From Opitutaceae bacterium (GTDB lineage Bacteria; Verrucomicrobiota; Verrucomicrobiia; Opitutales; Opitutaceae), in NCBI GenBank assembly GCA_003151495.1, contig PLXR01000042.1:27905-84522 (forward strand): DNA of 56,618 nucleotides, in the 5' to 3' direction. Below, in pieces: positions 9,252 through 16,940 of the stretch. The position numbers and the translations under genes are program-made. Every line of letters begins with the position of its first letter. Position 1 is the first letter of the stretch. The notes beneath the pieces are model-generated. The model ran no database searches. It saw only the letters and a program-made list of their open reading frames with translations, and was not told the origin of the DNA.

Positions 9252-9274
9252 AGGGCAGTCGGAAAGACCGCCCT
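9252..9274. terminator. hairpin between convergent genes
   Basis: Inverted repeat with arms AGGGCAGTC and GACCGCCCT (one mismatch) around the loop GGAAA. It lies between the convergent lipoprotein gene (ends 9207) and the minus-strand gene ending at 9295. There is no strong T-tract on either side, so termination is an inference from position. Confidence 0.4.
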
Positions 9275-9294
9275 GAATCAAGGCGAGGAACGCA

Positions 9295-9882
9295 TTAACG
9301 TTTATTCTCTGTAGTAGTGGTAAAGGGAAAAATCTGCTTCAACATGCGACTCGGCCACTTCTCCGAATATCGGGCCAGGAACGGCTTCACCAACGCATAC
9401 TTTCGATAGGAAACAAAGAATCCAAACTCATCGATATTTGCCCTAAATTTGTCTACATACGGGAAGAATACCGAGTTTACGTCTATAAAGTCTATGTAAC
9501 CCGTCCGAATACTGTGCTCAATTCGGTTCAGGTAATAAAAGAACCAATCAAAGCAGTCCTGAATGAACAAGTCTTTCGGCTCAACGCAGCTCCTTGGCTC
9601 CTTTTTAAGTGCCGAAATGATTTCGGCATATGAGATCTTCTGCAGGTTGATGGCTTCGCTGAAATCTTGGTCGGGACCATCACTCCAATCTAACATTCTC
9701 AAAGCAAATTTGGCGCGATTATGATCGTGGATCTCTCGGCACAATTCGCGTGCCGCATTGGCACGTCTCCAACGAAGCTCCTGGTACCGTAGGAGTGCCG
9801 CCCAGCCGGCGGCGACAATGGCGGCAGCTATAGGACCGAACCATGTATAGTCGTGGACCAAGATTTCTAAGTCATCTATCAT
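9295..9882 (-). CDS. single-pass membrane protein (possibly DUF4760-like)
   Basis: Protein of 195 residues beginning at the ATG whose complement is 9880-9882 (an in-frame TTG lies two codons upstream). One N-terminal transmembrane helix (about residues 13-32, FGPIAAAIVAAGWAALL) is followed by a basic stop-transfer (RYQELRWRRANAAREL) and a helical cytoplasmic domain with many aromatic residues. The overall plan, one membrane helix plus a helical domain of roughly 150 residues, is like DUF4760 proteins, but I see no diagnostic motif. It is the last of three same-strand membrane-protein genes; base composition is clearly A+T-richer than the flanks. Function unknown. Confidence 0.65.
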   Translation of the reverse strand: MIDDLEILVHDYTWFGPIAAAIVAAGWAALLRYQELRWRRANAARELCREIHDHNRAKFALRMLDWSDGPDQDFSEAINLQKISYAEIISALKKEPRSCVEPKDLFIQDCFDWFFYYLNRIEHSIRTGYIDFIDVNSVFFPYVDKFRANIDEFGFFVSYRKYALVKPFLARYSEKWPSRMLKQIFPFTTTTENKR

Positions 9883-9912
9883 CGTCAAATGCGGCTAAGT
9901 TGTTCTCAAGCG

Positions 9913-10575
9913 TTACGGTGATCTGCTATGGCTTGGTATTGTTGGTTCTGCAATGCGGCTTGGCAAACTAGACAATCCTCCGTCTCGAAGGATGAATTCT
10001 CCCTTCACCATCCACGAGAAGCCGAAAGCTTCGAGCGCAAGAGCCTCGAGCCAGAAAACAGGATTCGCATTGGCGAATTTCAGACTCAATCCCGTGACCT
10101 TTCCGACAAGGATTAGACTCAATGCCCCAACAATAGCATACCCGCACGCTTGATATATTACGTTTCGCTTACGCTTCTCATCGGTGAGGCTCAGATGCGA
10201 CGTCTTTGTGAACTGGCACAGTGAAAACCACGCAAGGATAAGAAACAAACTCGCAGCAAACACATAGTGTGTGCCCCCAACAACGGTGGTCGTTCCACTG
10301 TCGGTCGGGAAAAGGGAGACGCCAAAAGCACAGATTCCTGCAATCACGCTCATAATGCGGTCCCGGCGATCATAGCCGTAATAAGAGCACAAGAACGCGC
10401 CAATTGTAAAAAGGCTTCCAACAAACCAGTTTCGCGAACCGGTGTAATAGAAGTCGCTAATCGATGGTTGAAATCTCCATGCCAGGAGCACTACCAACCA
10501 CGGCAGAGAGATACCAACGTAGCCAATCCATCGGCGAAGTGAGAGGAATGTTGCTATAGGAGGATAAGTCTTCAT
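9913..10575 (-). CDS. multi-pass membrane protein, unknown function
   Basis: Protein of 220 residues with about six hydrophobic segments (near residues 15-33, 46-66, 73-90, 98-117, 135-160 and 170-192). Short loops carry charged motifs such as YYGYDRRDRIM. It somewhat resembles small DUF998-type integral membrane proteins, without a signature I can rely on. It lies 62 bases after the upstream membrane-protein gene and 30 before the next one, all on the minus strand, so the three probably form an operon. A+T-rich codon use matches those neighbours and differs from most of the window. No enzymatic motif seen. Confidence 0.7.
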   Translation of the reverse strand: MKTYPPIATFLSLRRWIGYVGISLPWLVVLLAWRFQPSISDFYYTGSRNWFVGSLFTIGAFLCSYYGYDRRDRIMSVIAGICAFGVSLFPTDSGTTTVVGGTHYVFAASLFLILAWFSLCQFTKTSHLSLTDEKRKRNVIYQACGYAIVGALSLILVGKVTGLSLKFANANPVFWLEALALEAFGFSWMVKGEFILRDGGLSSLPSRIAEPTIPSHSRSP

Positions 10576-10637
10576 GCGCGAAGGTAGAGGTGAATCGTTC
10601 TAGGAAAAACGCGTCCAATACTCCGAAGGAATGCCGG

Positions 10638-11588
10638 CTAGCGCGGAACGTGCTTCTGCCAACCATATCTCAGGATCGCATTTTGCCCGGGCTTCACGTT
10701 TTCCCAGCGGGCTGATATCGTGCTTAAGCCCGGTAACGAGGACGAGCTTGTGCCTAACGTGTCATTCTGTGCAACGGAAACACGCTGACTATTCACCGCG
10801 CTGCTATCAGCTCCCTCAGATAAGAACGCATCCTTTGCGTGAAGGTGAATACTCGAGGACTCAATGATTATTGTGAGATCCGCGATTACATCCTCTTTAT
10901 TTGGGTAGGAGGCAACATCCTCTTCTGAGCTCAGTTCGGTGCCGCGGTACTGGCGTTTGTCAGCCATAGGGAGGCGAATGACTTCGTCCACGCCTGTGGT
11001 TAAAGAGTGAACATCGCCTTTCGGAATCTTAAATCTCACGTCATAATTCGCAAAATCTCCTTTGCCGCTTCCTCCTAGCCTATTGTCCTCCGCATCCGTG
11101 CCACGCCAGTAGTGCATTTCGTCAGCTGTGGGATTTTGAAAGGCCTCATTGAAAATACGTTCGTCGGGATCGATATTACGGAGTGCTAGAAGGGTATAGA
11201 AGACACGCTCGCTCAAGGTCCGCATAATAAATGGCGCGCCCCTTTCGCGGTCAGGTCCATCCTCGACCCGCACAAAATAGGTAGCGGATATTATTATATT
11301 TGGCTGCGGCTTCTTCTTGTCTCTACCGAGATCAATTGCGTCCCTGAGATGCCCGCCTGTTCCCAGGCCAACGACTTGAGCCTCTCCATCGCGATACTGA
11401 AGCCACGAAACTTTTACGGAGTATCCGACTTTATGTAGGAGGAATAGCGTGCCCAGAATGAGCAAAGCCAGAGCACTGATGGCCGACAAGGCACTGACCA
11501 AGAAACGCTTATCACGAGATTGAACGAGAAACCATCTGATGGTTCCCCACAGTCCTTCTGGGAATTGGGTCCGTGGCGGAGCGGGCAT
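10638..11588 (-). CDS. membrane-anchored protein with large extracytoplasmic domain
   Basis: First gene of the three-gene A+T-rich cassette, 316 residues. A short cytoplasmic N-terminus (MPAPPRTQFPEGLWGTIR) is followed by one strong transmembrane helix (about 33-52, ALSAISALALLILGTLFLL). The remaining 260 residues are soluble and probably periplasmic. They contain YFVRVEDGPDRERGAPFIM, an NIDPDERIF turn and a beta-rich second half (ADLTIIIESSSIHLHAKD). No cysteine pattern or catalytic motif was recognised. The topology suggests a sensor or structural component working with the two downstream membrane proteins. This is inference from gene order; no homologue was identified. Confidence 0.7.
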   Translation of the reverse strand: MPAPPRTQFPEGLWGTIRWFLVQSRDKRFLVSALSAISALALLILGTLFLLHKVGYSVKVSWLQYRDGEAQVVGLGTGGHLRDAIDLGRDKKKPQPNIIISATYFVRVEDGPDRERGAPFIMRTLSERVFYTLLALRNIDPDERIFNEAFQNPTADEMHYWRGTDAEDNRLGGSGKGDFANYDVRFKIPKGDVHSLTTGVDEVIRLPMADKRQYRGTELSSEEDVASYPNKEDVIADLTIIIESSSIHLHAKDAFLSEGADSSAVNSQRVSVAQNDTLGTSSSSLPGLSTISARWENVKPGQNAILRYGWQKHVPR

Positions 11589-12082
11589 TGGTAATCAATT
11601 CTCGTTTCGCGTTCGGCTGAATGATCGGCTTTCCGATTCATCTGTCACATACCACGTTTACGTGTTTTTACGTGTTTGAAAGTTTGCCGCTTATTGAAAG
11701 GCGAGACGTATGCTGGATTTCCTGGAAGACCGGGGCCTCTAATTTTCCGGATGTGAGCGTATCGTCGAGCCTCAACGCGAGGACGGAGAGAAACTCGGCG
11801 TAGGCCTCCAAAAGGGCGATGGCTAAGAGTCGGGCAGTTTGGACAGGGAATATTTGGAGGTCTTGGGGATTCCGCGCGATCGGGGTGGGACGGAGGATTT
11901 ATATGCCGGTCCCTTACCGTTATGCCCTGAGTTCCGTTATCGGGGAAATCGGTAAGACCACCCGCCCGGAATATTGAACAAACGCCGTCCCGGGCCGTCT
12001 ATATACATTGAAAGGGTAGGGCTCGTTGAAAACGGCCCCAGGGGCCAAACGCCAGGACGTCGGTAAACAGGAGACCATCCCC
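11589..12082. other. intergenic region, probable divergent promoters
   Basis: About 490 bases between the minus-strand cassette and the plus-strand TonB-like gene. The only coding-like stretch is on the minus strand around 11660-11890, where an open frame of roughly 75 codons reads like a helical peptide (ARLLAIALLEAYAEFL) but has no ATG. A CAGGAGA ribosome-binding site (12068-12074) precedes the TonB-like start. Nothing else recognisable was seen. Confidence 0.4.
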
Positions 12083-12751
12083 ATGAGAATATACTCCACC
12101 TCCCGCCGGCAGGACCTCCTCGTGGGGTCCCTTGTCTCGACGATAGTCGTGTCCCTCGCGTTCTGGCTCAGCATTACGGACCTCCGGGCCGTTCCAGGCC
12201 CCGTCCGGACGAAGGAGCCCCCCGCTAAGCGTTTTGAAGTACCGCTGGACGAGGAGGTGGTGACGACCGACGACCCTCTCGCCCCCATGAAGCCCCAGGC
12301 GCCGCAGCCGCCGGACATCCCGGACGCGCCCCAGCCGGTCAGGACGGACTCGATCATGCAGCCGATCGAGCCTCCGCGGCCCGACAGCTCACCCTCGGAC
12401 ATGAGGACGATCCCGGCGGACTGGAGCCGCAATCCCGGCCCGATGAACGAGGTGTTCGACACCTCAAGGCTCGACCAGCAGCCCGTGCCGCGCTCCCAGG
12501 CGAGCCCGCAATATCCCTTTGAGATGAGGAACCAGGGGGTCACCGGGGAGGTGATTGTCGACTTCATCGTGGACACGGCCGGCAACGTGCGGAACGCCCG
12601 TGCGATCCGGGGCACAAACCCGGACTTCGAGGCCGCGGCGGTTTCGGCAGTCGGCAAGTGGAAGTTCCGGCCGGGCCGGAAGGCGAACCACGCGGTCTTC
12701 ACCCACATGCAGGTCCCGATCGAGTTCACGCTCGCGGACTCGGAAAAGTAG
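12083..12751 (+). CDS. TonB-like energy transducer protein
   Basis: Protein of 222 residues with TonB architecture. An N-terminal anchor helix (about 10-32, LLVGSLVSTIVVSLAFWL) leads into a long proline-rich periplasmic linker (PMKPQAPQPPDIPDAPQPV). The C-terminal TonB domain (about 135-218) carries SPQYPFEMRNQGVTGEV, VDFIVDTAGNVRNARAI and KWKFRPG. TonB proteins transmit proton-motive force to outer-membrane receptors, but no exbB/exbD or receptor gene is in the window, so a partner must lie elsewhere. The ATG at 12083 has a CAGGAGA upstream and removes an unlikely 19-residue extension. The end (THMQVPIEFTL) is nearly shared with the sigma-TonB fusion at 22254-23594, suggesting paralogy. Confidence 0.88.
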   Translation: MRIYSTSRRQDLLVGSLVSTIVVSLAFWLSITDLRAVPGPVRTKEPPAKRFEVPLDEEVVTTDDPLAPMKPQAPQPPDIPDAPQPVRTDSIMQPIEPPRPDSSPSDMRTIPADWSRNPGPMNEVFDTSRLDQQPVPRSQASPQYPFEMRNQGVTGEVIVDFIVDTAGNVRNARAIRGTNPDFEAAAVSAVGKWKFRPGRKANHAVFTHMQVPIEFTLADSEK

Positions 12752-12786
12752 GGTCCGGCGGGCAGTTGGCATCCTGCCGAGCCCTG

Positions 12787-14826
12787 CTATAGCTTAACCC
12801 GGCGGAGCCTCAGGGCGTTGCAGACCACCGTTATCGAGCTAAGGCTCATGGCGACCGCCGCGACCATTGGATTGAGAAGCCACCCGGTGAAGGGAAAGAG
12901 CGCGCCTGCGGCGATCGGCAGCCCCGCGAGATTGTAGGCAAAGGCCCAGAACAGGTTCTGCTTGATGTTGCGGAGCGTCGCGCGGCTCAGTCGGACGGCG
13001 CGGACGAGCGCCGCGAGGTCGCCCTGAAGGAGGACCAGGCCTGCGCTGTCCATCGCCACGCTGGTGCCCGTTCCCATCGCCACACCGGCGTCGGCCGCCG
13101 CGAGGGCCGGGGCGTCGTTCAGCCCGTCCCCGACAAACGCTACGCGTTCACCTTTTGCCCGTCGCTCGAGGACGATCTCCTGCTTGCGCGCGGGCGACAC
13201 GGCGGCGTGGTATCCGTCGAGCCCGAGCTCGGTCGCGACGGCCTGTGCAGCAGACTCACGGTCGCCGGTCACCATGACGACCCTAAGGCCGAGTTTCTGG
13301 AGTTCCCGTATCGCCATGGGGGTCGTGGGCTTCACCTCGTCGACGAGCGCGATGGTTCCGGCGTCCTTGCCGTCGCAGGTGACGGTGACCAGCGTGGCCG
13401 TCGGATGGGTCGTCGCCCCGGCGTCGGCCCGGGCGACGGACATTAGCTTTCCCTCCACGCGGGCGCGTATGCCCACTCCCGGCTCGGCGGCAAACTCGGA
13501 GGCGGGTGACAGGGACAGATGCCTCTCGGCTGCCGCCGCGACGATGGCCCGCGCGAGCGGGTGCTCGCTCGGCGTCTCGGCTGCGGCCGCGAGCGAAAGG
13601 ACCTCCTCCTCACTGAAACCCGGCGCGGGAAAAACGCTCAGGAGCCTTGGCCGGCCAAGGGTGAGCGTCCCGGTCTTGTCGATGAGGAGGGTGTCCGCGG
13701 TCGCAAGGCGCTCAAGCGCCGCGGCGTCCTTCACGAGCACCCCGGCCTTTGCACCCCGGCCGATTGCCGTCACGATCGAGACGGGGGTCGCGAGCCCGAG
13801 GGCGCACGGGCAGGCGATGATGAGGACGGCGACCGAGTTCAGGAGGGCAAAGATAAACCGGGGATCGGGCCCGAACAGGATCCACGCGGCGAACGTGACC
13901 GCTGCGAACGTCCCAACGGCGGGGACGAACCAGGCGGCGACCCGGTCGACGATGCGCGCGATCGGGGGCTCGGTCTCCCGCGCCTGCTCCACAAGGCGGA
14001 CGATGCCCGCAAGGAGCGTGTCGCGGCCGACCTTCGTCGCGCGAAGGACGAACGATCCCGTGATGTTGAGGGTGCCCGCGCTCACGGGGTCGCCTGGCCG
14101 CTTGACGACGGGAACGGGCTCGCCCGTCAGCATGGACTCGTCGAGCTCGCTGGCACCTTCGGTAAGAGCGCCATCAACCGGGACGTGCTCGCCCGGGCGC
14201 ACGCGTAGGAGATCCCCGGGTTGAACCCCCTCCAGGGGGACTTCGTGCTCGCCTCCGTCGGTATCAATGCGGTGGGCGATCTTTGGCGCGAGATCCATCA
14301 GGGCCCGTATGGCGGCATCGGTATGGGCATGGGCGCGCTGCTCCAGGATCTGGCCGAGGAGCACGACGGTCGTGATGAAGGCGCTAGCCTCGAAATAGAG
14401 CGGCACGCCGTGTGCCGTGCGGAACGCAATGGGAAACGAGCCGCCAAACAGTACCGCGGCGAGACTGTAGAAGTATGCGGCGCCGGTGCCGGTTACGGTG
14501 AGCGTGAACATGTTGGGGTCGCGCTCGCGGAGCGAGTTCCACCAGCGACGGATGAAGAAGGCGCCGCACCAGAAGAACACCGGCGTCGCCAGAATCAGCT
14601 GCGCCCACGCAAGGTATTCCGGGTCGGCGTGCTGTGCCGCGTGGGGCGCCAGCATGGGTCCCATTGAGATGGCGAGCAGCGGGACGGTGAGGGCGACGGC
14701 CACGTAGAACCGTGAACGCAGGACGCGCTCATGGGGAAGGCCCATGTATACGGGCTCGTCCGGAGCGGCACCCCCTCCCATGGGATCCGAGCGGGAGGAA
14801 GTGTTCGGTTCCCGATGGACGTGCAT
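12787..14826 (-). CDS. copA: Cu(+)-type P-type ATPase lacking an N-terminal metal-binding domain
   Basis: Heavy-metal P1B ATPase of 679 residues that exports monovalent copper (or silver) across the inner membrane. Visible signatures are the actuator TGE motif ([10 protein letters not shown]), the transmembrane CPC motif (Cys339-Pro-Cys341), the phosphorylation site DKTGT (Asp383), SEHPLARA in the nucleotide-binding domain and [10 protein letters not shown]. The subgroup is set by FAYN in the seventh helix and MSLSS in the last, the Cu(+) P1B-1 pattern. The usual GMTCxxC domain is absent; instead the short N-terminus begins MHVHREP and a His-containing loop ([10 protein letters not shown]) follows helix 1. 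Start at the ATG of 14824-14826; an in-frame TTG lies 12 codons upstream. A TonB-domain gene diverges from it. Confidence 0.93.
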   Translation of the reverse strand: MHVHREPNTSSRSDPMGGGAAPDEPVYMGLPHERVLRSRFYVAVALTVPLLAISMGPMLAPHAAQHADPEYLAWAQLILATPVFFWCGAFFIRRWWNSLRERDPNMFTLTVTGTGAAYFYSLAAVLFGGSFPIAFRTAHGVPLYFEASAFITTVVLLGQILEQRAHAHTDAAIRALMDLAPKIAHRIDTDGGEHEVPLEGVQPGDLLRVRPGEHVPVDGALTEGASELDESMLTGEPVPVVKRPGDPVSAGTLNITGSFVLRATKVGRDTLLAGIVRLVEQARETEPPIARIVDRVAAWFVPAVGTFAAVTFAAWILFGPDPRFIFALLNSVAVLIIACPCALGLATPVSIVTAIGRGAKAGVLVKDAAALERLATADTLLIDKTGTLTLGRPRLLSVFPAPGFSEEEVLSLAAAAETPSEHPLARAIVAAAAERHLSLSPASEFAAEPGVGIRARVEGKLMSVARADAGATTHPTATLVTVTCDGKDAGTIALVDEVKPTTPMAIRELQKLGLRVVMVTGDRESAAQAVATELGLDGYHAAVSPARKQEIVLERRAKGERVAFVGDGLNDAPALAAADAGVAMGTGTSVAMDSAGLVLLQGDLAALVRAVRLSRATLRNIKQNLFWAFAYNLAGLPIAAGALFPFTGWLLNPMVAAVAMSLSSITVVCNALRLRRVKL

Positions 14827-14994
14827 CGGCGGAAGGATAGCCCGCAACGCCCGGCATGGCAATCGGGACGACCAATCCGCAGCTGCCGGAGGCCGAGTTG
14901 CTTTTCTTCAGGCGCGCTTCCATTCGCCGAGTGTTCCCGCGAAGAAAGCCGCAACTTTCGGGAACCGCGGCGTGTTCAATGGGGGCAACCCAAT

Positions 14995-15378
14995 ATGTAC
15001 AACAAGACCCTTCGACTCAGTCCCATCGTGGCCGCAATAGCGGCCATTGCCTCCCTCTCGCCCAACCTGCTGAACGCCCAGGATGTGGCCAGCTCCGCCG
15101 GCCAGGCACCCAAGGCGATTTCCCAGCTCGCGCCCAACTACTCCTACGACCTCCGCCATGACGAGGTCCAGGGGCAGGTTGTCGTCTCGTTCACGGTCAC
15201 TCCGGCCGGTGACGTGGCGAACGCGAAGGTCGTGAGCTCGACGGAAGGCCGGCTCGTCAAGCCGACCCTCGCCGCCCTGAGCAAGTGGACGTATTCGCCC
15301 GCGATGAAGGCTGGCGTTCCTGTCGCCTCCAAGGTTCTCGAGACGGTCAACTTCACGCTGCCCGATTCATCCCAGTAA
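14995..15378 (+). CDS. exported TonB C-terminal-domain protein
   Basis: Small exported protein of 127 residues: an N-terminal signal peptide (hydrophobic core IVAAIAAIASL, cleavage likely near LLNAQD) followed almost directly by a TonB C-terminal domain. The domain is recognisable from QVVVSFTVTPAGDVANAKVV, then ALSKWTYSPAMKAGVPV and VNFTLPDSS. There is no proline-rich spanner and no retained anchor unless the signal is uncleaved, so it is not a classical TonB. It may be a free periplasmic TonB-domain protein. The frame opens upstream to 14731, but the ATG at 14995 gives a proper signal peptide. It diverges from the copper ATPase and ends in a strong terminator at 15403-15427. Confidence 0.8.
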   Translation: MYNKTLRLSPIVAAIAAIASLSPNLLNAQDVASSAGQAPKAISQLAPNYSYDLRHDEVQGQVVVSFTVTPAGDVANAKVVSSTEGRLVKPTLAALSKWTYSPAMKAGVPVASKVLETVNFTLPDSSQ

Positions 15379-15402
15379 AACGGCACCTCGGCAGCAGCAG
15401 TG

Positions 15403-15427
15403 AACCCGCCGGGCAACCGGCGGGTTT
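15403..15427 (+). terminator. rho-independent terminator
   Basis: Perfect 10-base-pair hairpin, arms AACCCGCCGG and CCGGCGGGTT around GCAA, followed by TTCC. It sits 24 bases after the TonB-domain gene and before the convergent RDD gene, so it may serve both strands. Confidence 0.8.
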
Positions 15428-15464
15428 CCGCCTTGTCACCGACTATTGGGGGAGGGCGCCGCGC

Positions 15465-16454
15465 CTATCTTGAGTTGCCGGCGATCGACTCCCATTCACT
15501 CGGACTGTGCTGGAATCTTCGGCTGATCCACGCATGCGCGATTCCAATGTCGTAACCGTAGTCGACGGAGACAACCAGCACGTCCTTCTTTGATATTGCG
15601 GGAAAGGACGAGAGGACCATGGCGGCAATCTCGTTGGCTGCGGCCCCATAGTCGTCAGGGCGGTCCCGCATGACCGCGGCCACCTGGAGGGAGCTCGTGT
15701 GCGTCTTTGTGCCATTCTGGTAGTTCCAGTTCTCGCCCGCGAACACCGACGCGGACAGCACCTTTTTCGATGCCTGGATGCGCTGCTGGCACGACAGGAG
15801 CTCTGGGAACGGACCGATCTTCATGAGCCTGGGAGAGAGAAGGCTCAATGCGACCAGGGCGAGGCACCATGCCCCGCAGATCTTCAAGTGCGGGCGCCAG
15901 AATGGCGTGGCCACGACATGGCCGGAACCGCCCGCGGCGGCGACGTAGGTTCCTACGACGAGGTCGTGGACGCTCTGCCGGGTGCGCCGGTTGAAGACAT
16001 AGAGGTAGACGATTGAACCGCCAAGACCGAGCACGAGGATGCCGACAACGAGGCCGACATAGCCCAGGAGCCACGTTGTCTCGATGCGCGCCCCGTTTAG
16101 GAAGAACGGGACGCCGAGGATGAGGTAACGCAGGAACGACCGGGCCAAGGGAATGTGGCATCCCTCGGCATCGACCACCTCGATCTTCGCGATCCTCTTT
16201 CCAATCGTCATGCCTCCGCCGACGGCGCTGTTCAGCACGCCGAAATAAGGGAGCGCTACGCCGAACCCGACCAATCGGCCCCATCCCCCTAGCTTTGCGA
16301 AAGCATCAAACAGGAAGATGCCGCAGACAACGCCCACGGAGCCAAGGACGAGGCCGTCCAGAAAGAGCGCCCATATCCTGCTCCAGAACCCGCAGATAGT
16401 ACGAGAGAGCGGCGGCGGCGGCGTGTCCGAAGGCACTCCATTGCTTGGTTCCAT
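15465..16454 (-). CDS. RDD-family membrane protein with C-terminal soluble extension
   Basis: Protein of 329 residues. The first 180 residues are an RDD domain: an Arg and Asp in the first helix (SRIWALFLDGLVLG), the conserved TIGKRIAKIEVVDAEG segment between helices, and a third helix group around LLGYVGLVVGILVLGLGG. RDD proteins are small membrane proteins linked to transport of ions or compatible solutes. A further hydrophobic segment (about residues 192-210, CLALVALSLLSP) precedes a soluble C-terminal domain of about 115 residues with NYQNGTKTHTSSLQVAAVM, not part of standard RDD proteins. Convergent with the TonB-domain gene across a terminator. The PadR gene of the first permease module lies divergently. 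Confidence 0.82.
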   Translation of the reverse strand: MEPSNGVPSDTPPPPLSRTICGFWSRIWALFLDGLVLGSVGVVCGIFLFDAFAKLGGWGRLVGFGVALPYFGVLNSAVGGGMTIGKRIAKIEVVDAEGCHIPLARSFLRYLILGVPFFLNGARIETTWLLGYVGLVVGILVLGLGGSIVYLYVFNRRTRQSVHDLVVGTYVAAAGGSGHVVATPFWRPHLKICGAWCLALVALSLLSPRLMKIGPFPELLSCQQRIQASKKVLSASVFAGENWNYQNGTKTHTSSLQVAAVMRDRPDDYGAAANEIAAMVLSSFPAISKKDVLVVSVDYGYDIGIAHAWISRRFQHSPSEWESIAGNSR

Positions 16455-16560
16455 CGTGTACTTAGAGCGGCATTCATGCGCCGTGCCGATATAAAATAGG
16501 TGCCTCTCCAGGCGCTATATAGAGACGGATCGGTAAGGCGGGCACGCCACTCCATTTCGG

Positions 16561-16601
16561 TTGACGGTTTCGGCCCCCGGCATTTACCTAGATCATCTAG
16601 G
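16561..16601 (+). promoter_or_regulatory. promoter with palindromic PadR operator (module 1)
   Basis: TTGACG (16561-16566) and TTACCT (16584-16589) are spaced 17 bases. A perfect palindrome, CCTAGAT-C-ATCTAGG (16587-16601), overlaps the -10 and ends 11 bases before the padR start. This placement suits an autorepressor. Its CCTAGA/TCTAGG core recurs upstream of the second padR gene. Confidence 0.6.
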
Positions 16602-16612
16602 CTCCGTCTCCC

Positions 16613-16933
16613 ATGGCTGAATTGCTCTCAGGCACCCTTGACCTTCTCGTCCTGCGCGTTCTTTACGCCGGACCCCTGCACGGGTTTGGGATAGGGGAGC
16701 GAATACACGTGCTTTCGAAGGAGGCCCTCGACGTCGAGGAGGGCTCGCTCTACCCCGCCCTCTACCGGATGGAGGCGAAGGGCTGGATAGGATCGGAGTG
16801 GGGCCAGTCCGAGAGGGGACGGAGGGCGAGGCTGTATGTCCTGACCAAGGAGGGCCGCAAAAGGCTGGAGACGGAGCGGGAGAACTGGAAGCAGCTGTCG
16901 AGCGCGATCCGGGAGATCCTGGAAAACGCATGA
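16613..16933 (+). CDS. PadR-family transcriptional regulator (module 1)
   Basis: Winged-helix repressor of 106 residues. The signature is complete: LSGTLDLLVLRVLYAGPLHGFGI in helix 1-2, EEGSLYPALYRMEAKGWI for the recognition helix and wing, then YVLTKEGRKRLETERENWKQL and a C-terminal dimerisation helix. PadR proteins bind short inverted repeats and usually repress their own operon. A perfect palindrome overlaps the -10 just upstream. The permease gene starts 7 bases after the stop, so the two are cotranscribed, as in many Acidobacteriota and Verrucomicrobiota. The effector is unknown. Confidence 0.92.
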   Translation: MAELLSGTLDLLVLRVLYAGPLHGFGIGERIHVLSKEALDVEEGSLYPALYRMEAKGWIGSEWGQSERGRRARLYVLTKEGRKRLETERENWKQLSSAIREILENA

Positions 16934-16940
16934 GGCTGCC

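Noticed and set aside
9295..11588. Anti-phage defence system
   Set aside because: Composition and orphan membrane genes hint at this, but no nuclease, NTPase, toxin or known defence domain can be seen, so I do not claim it.
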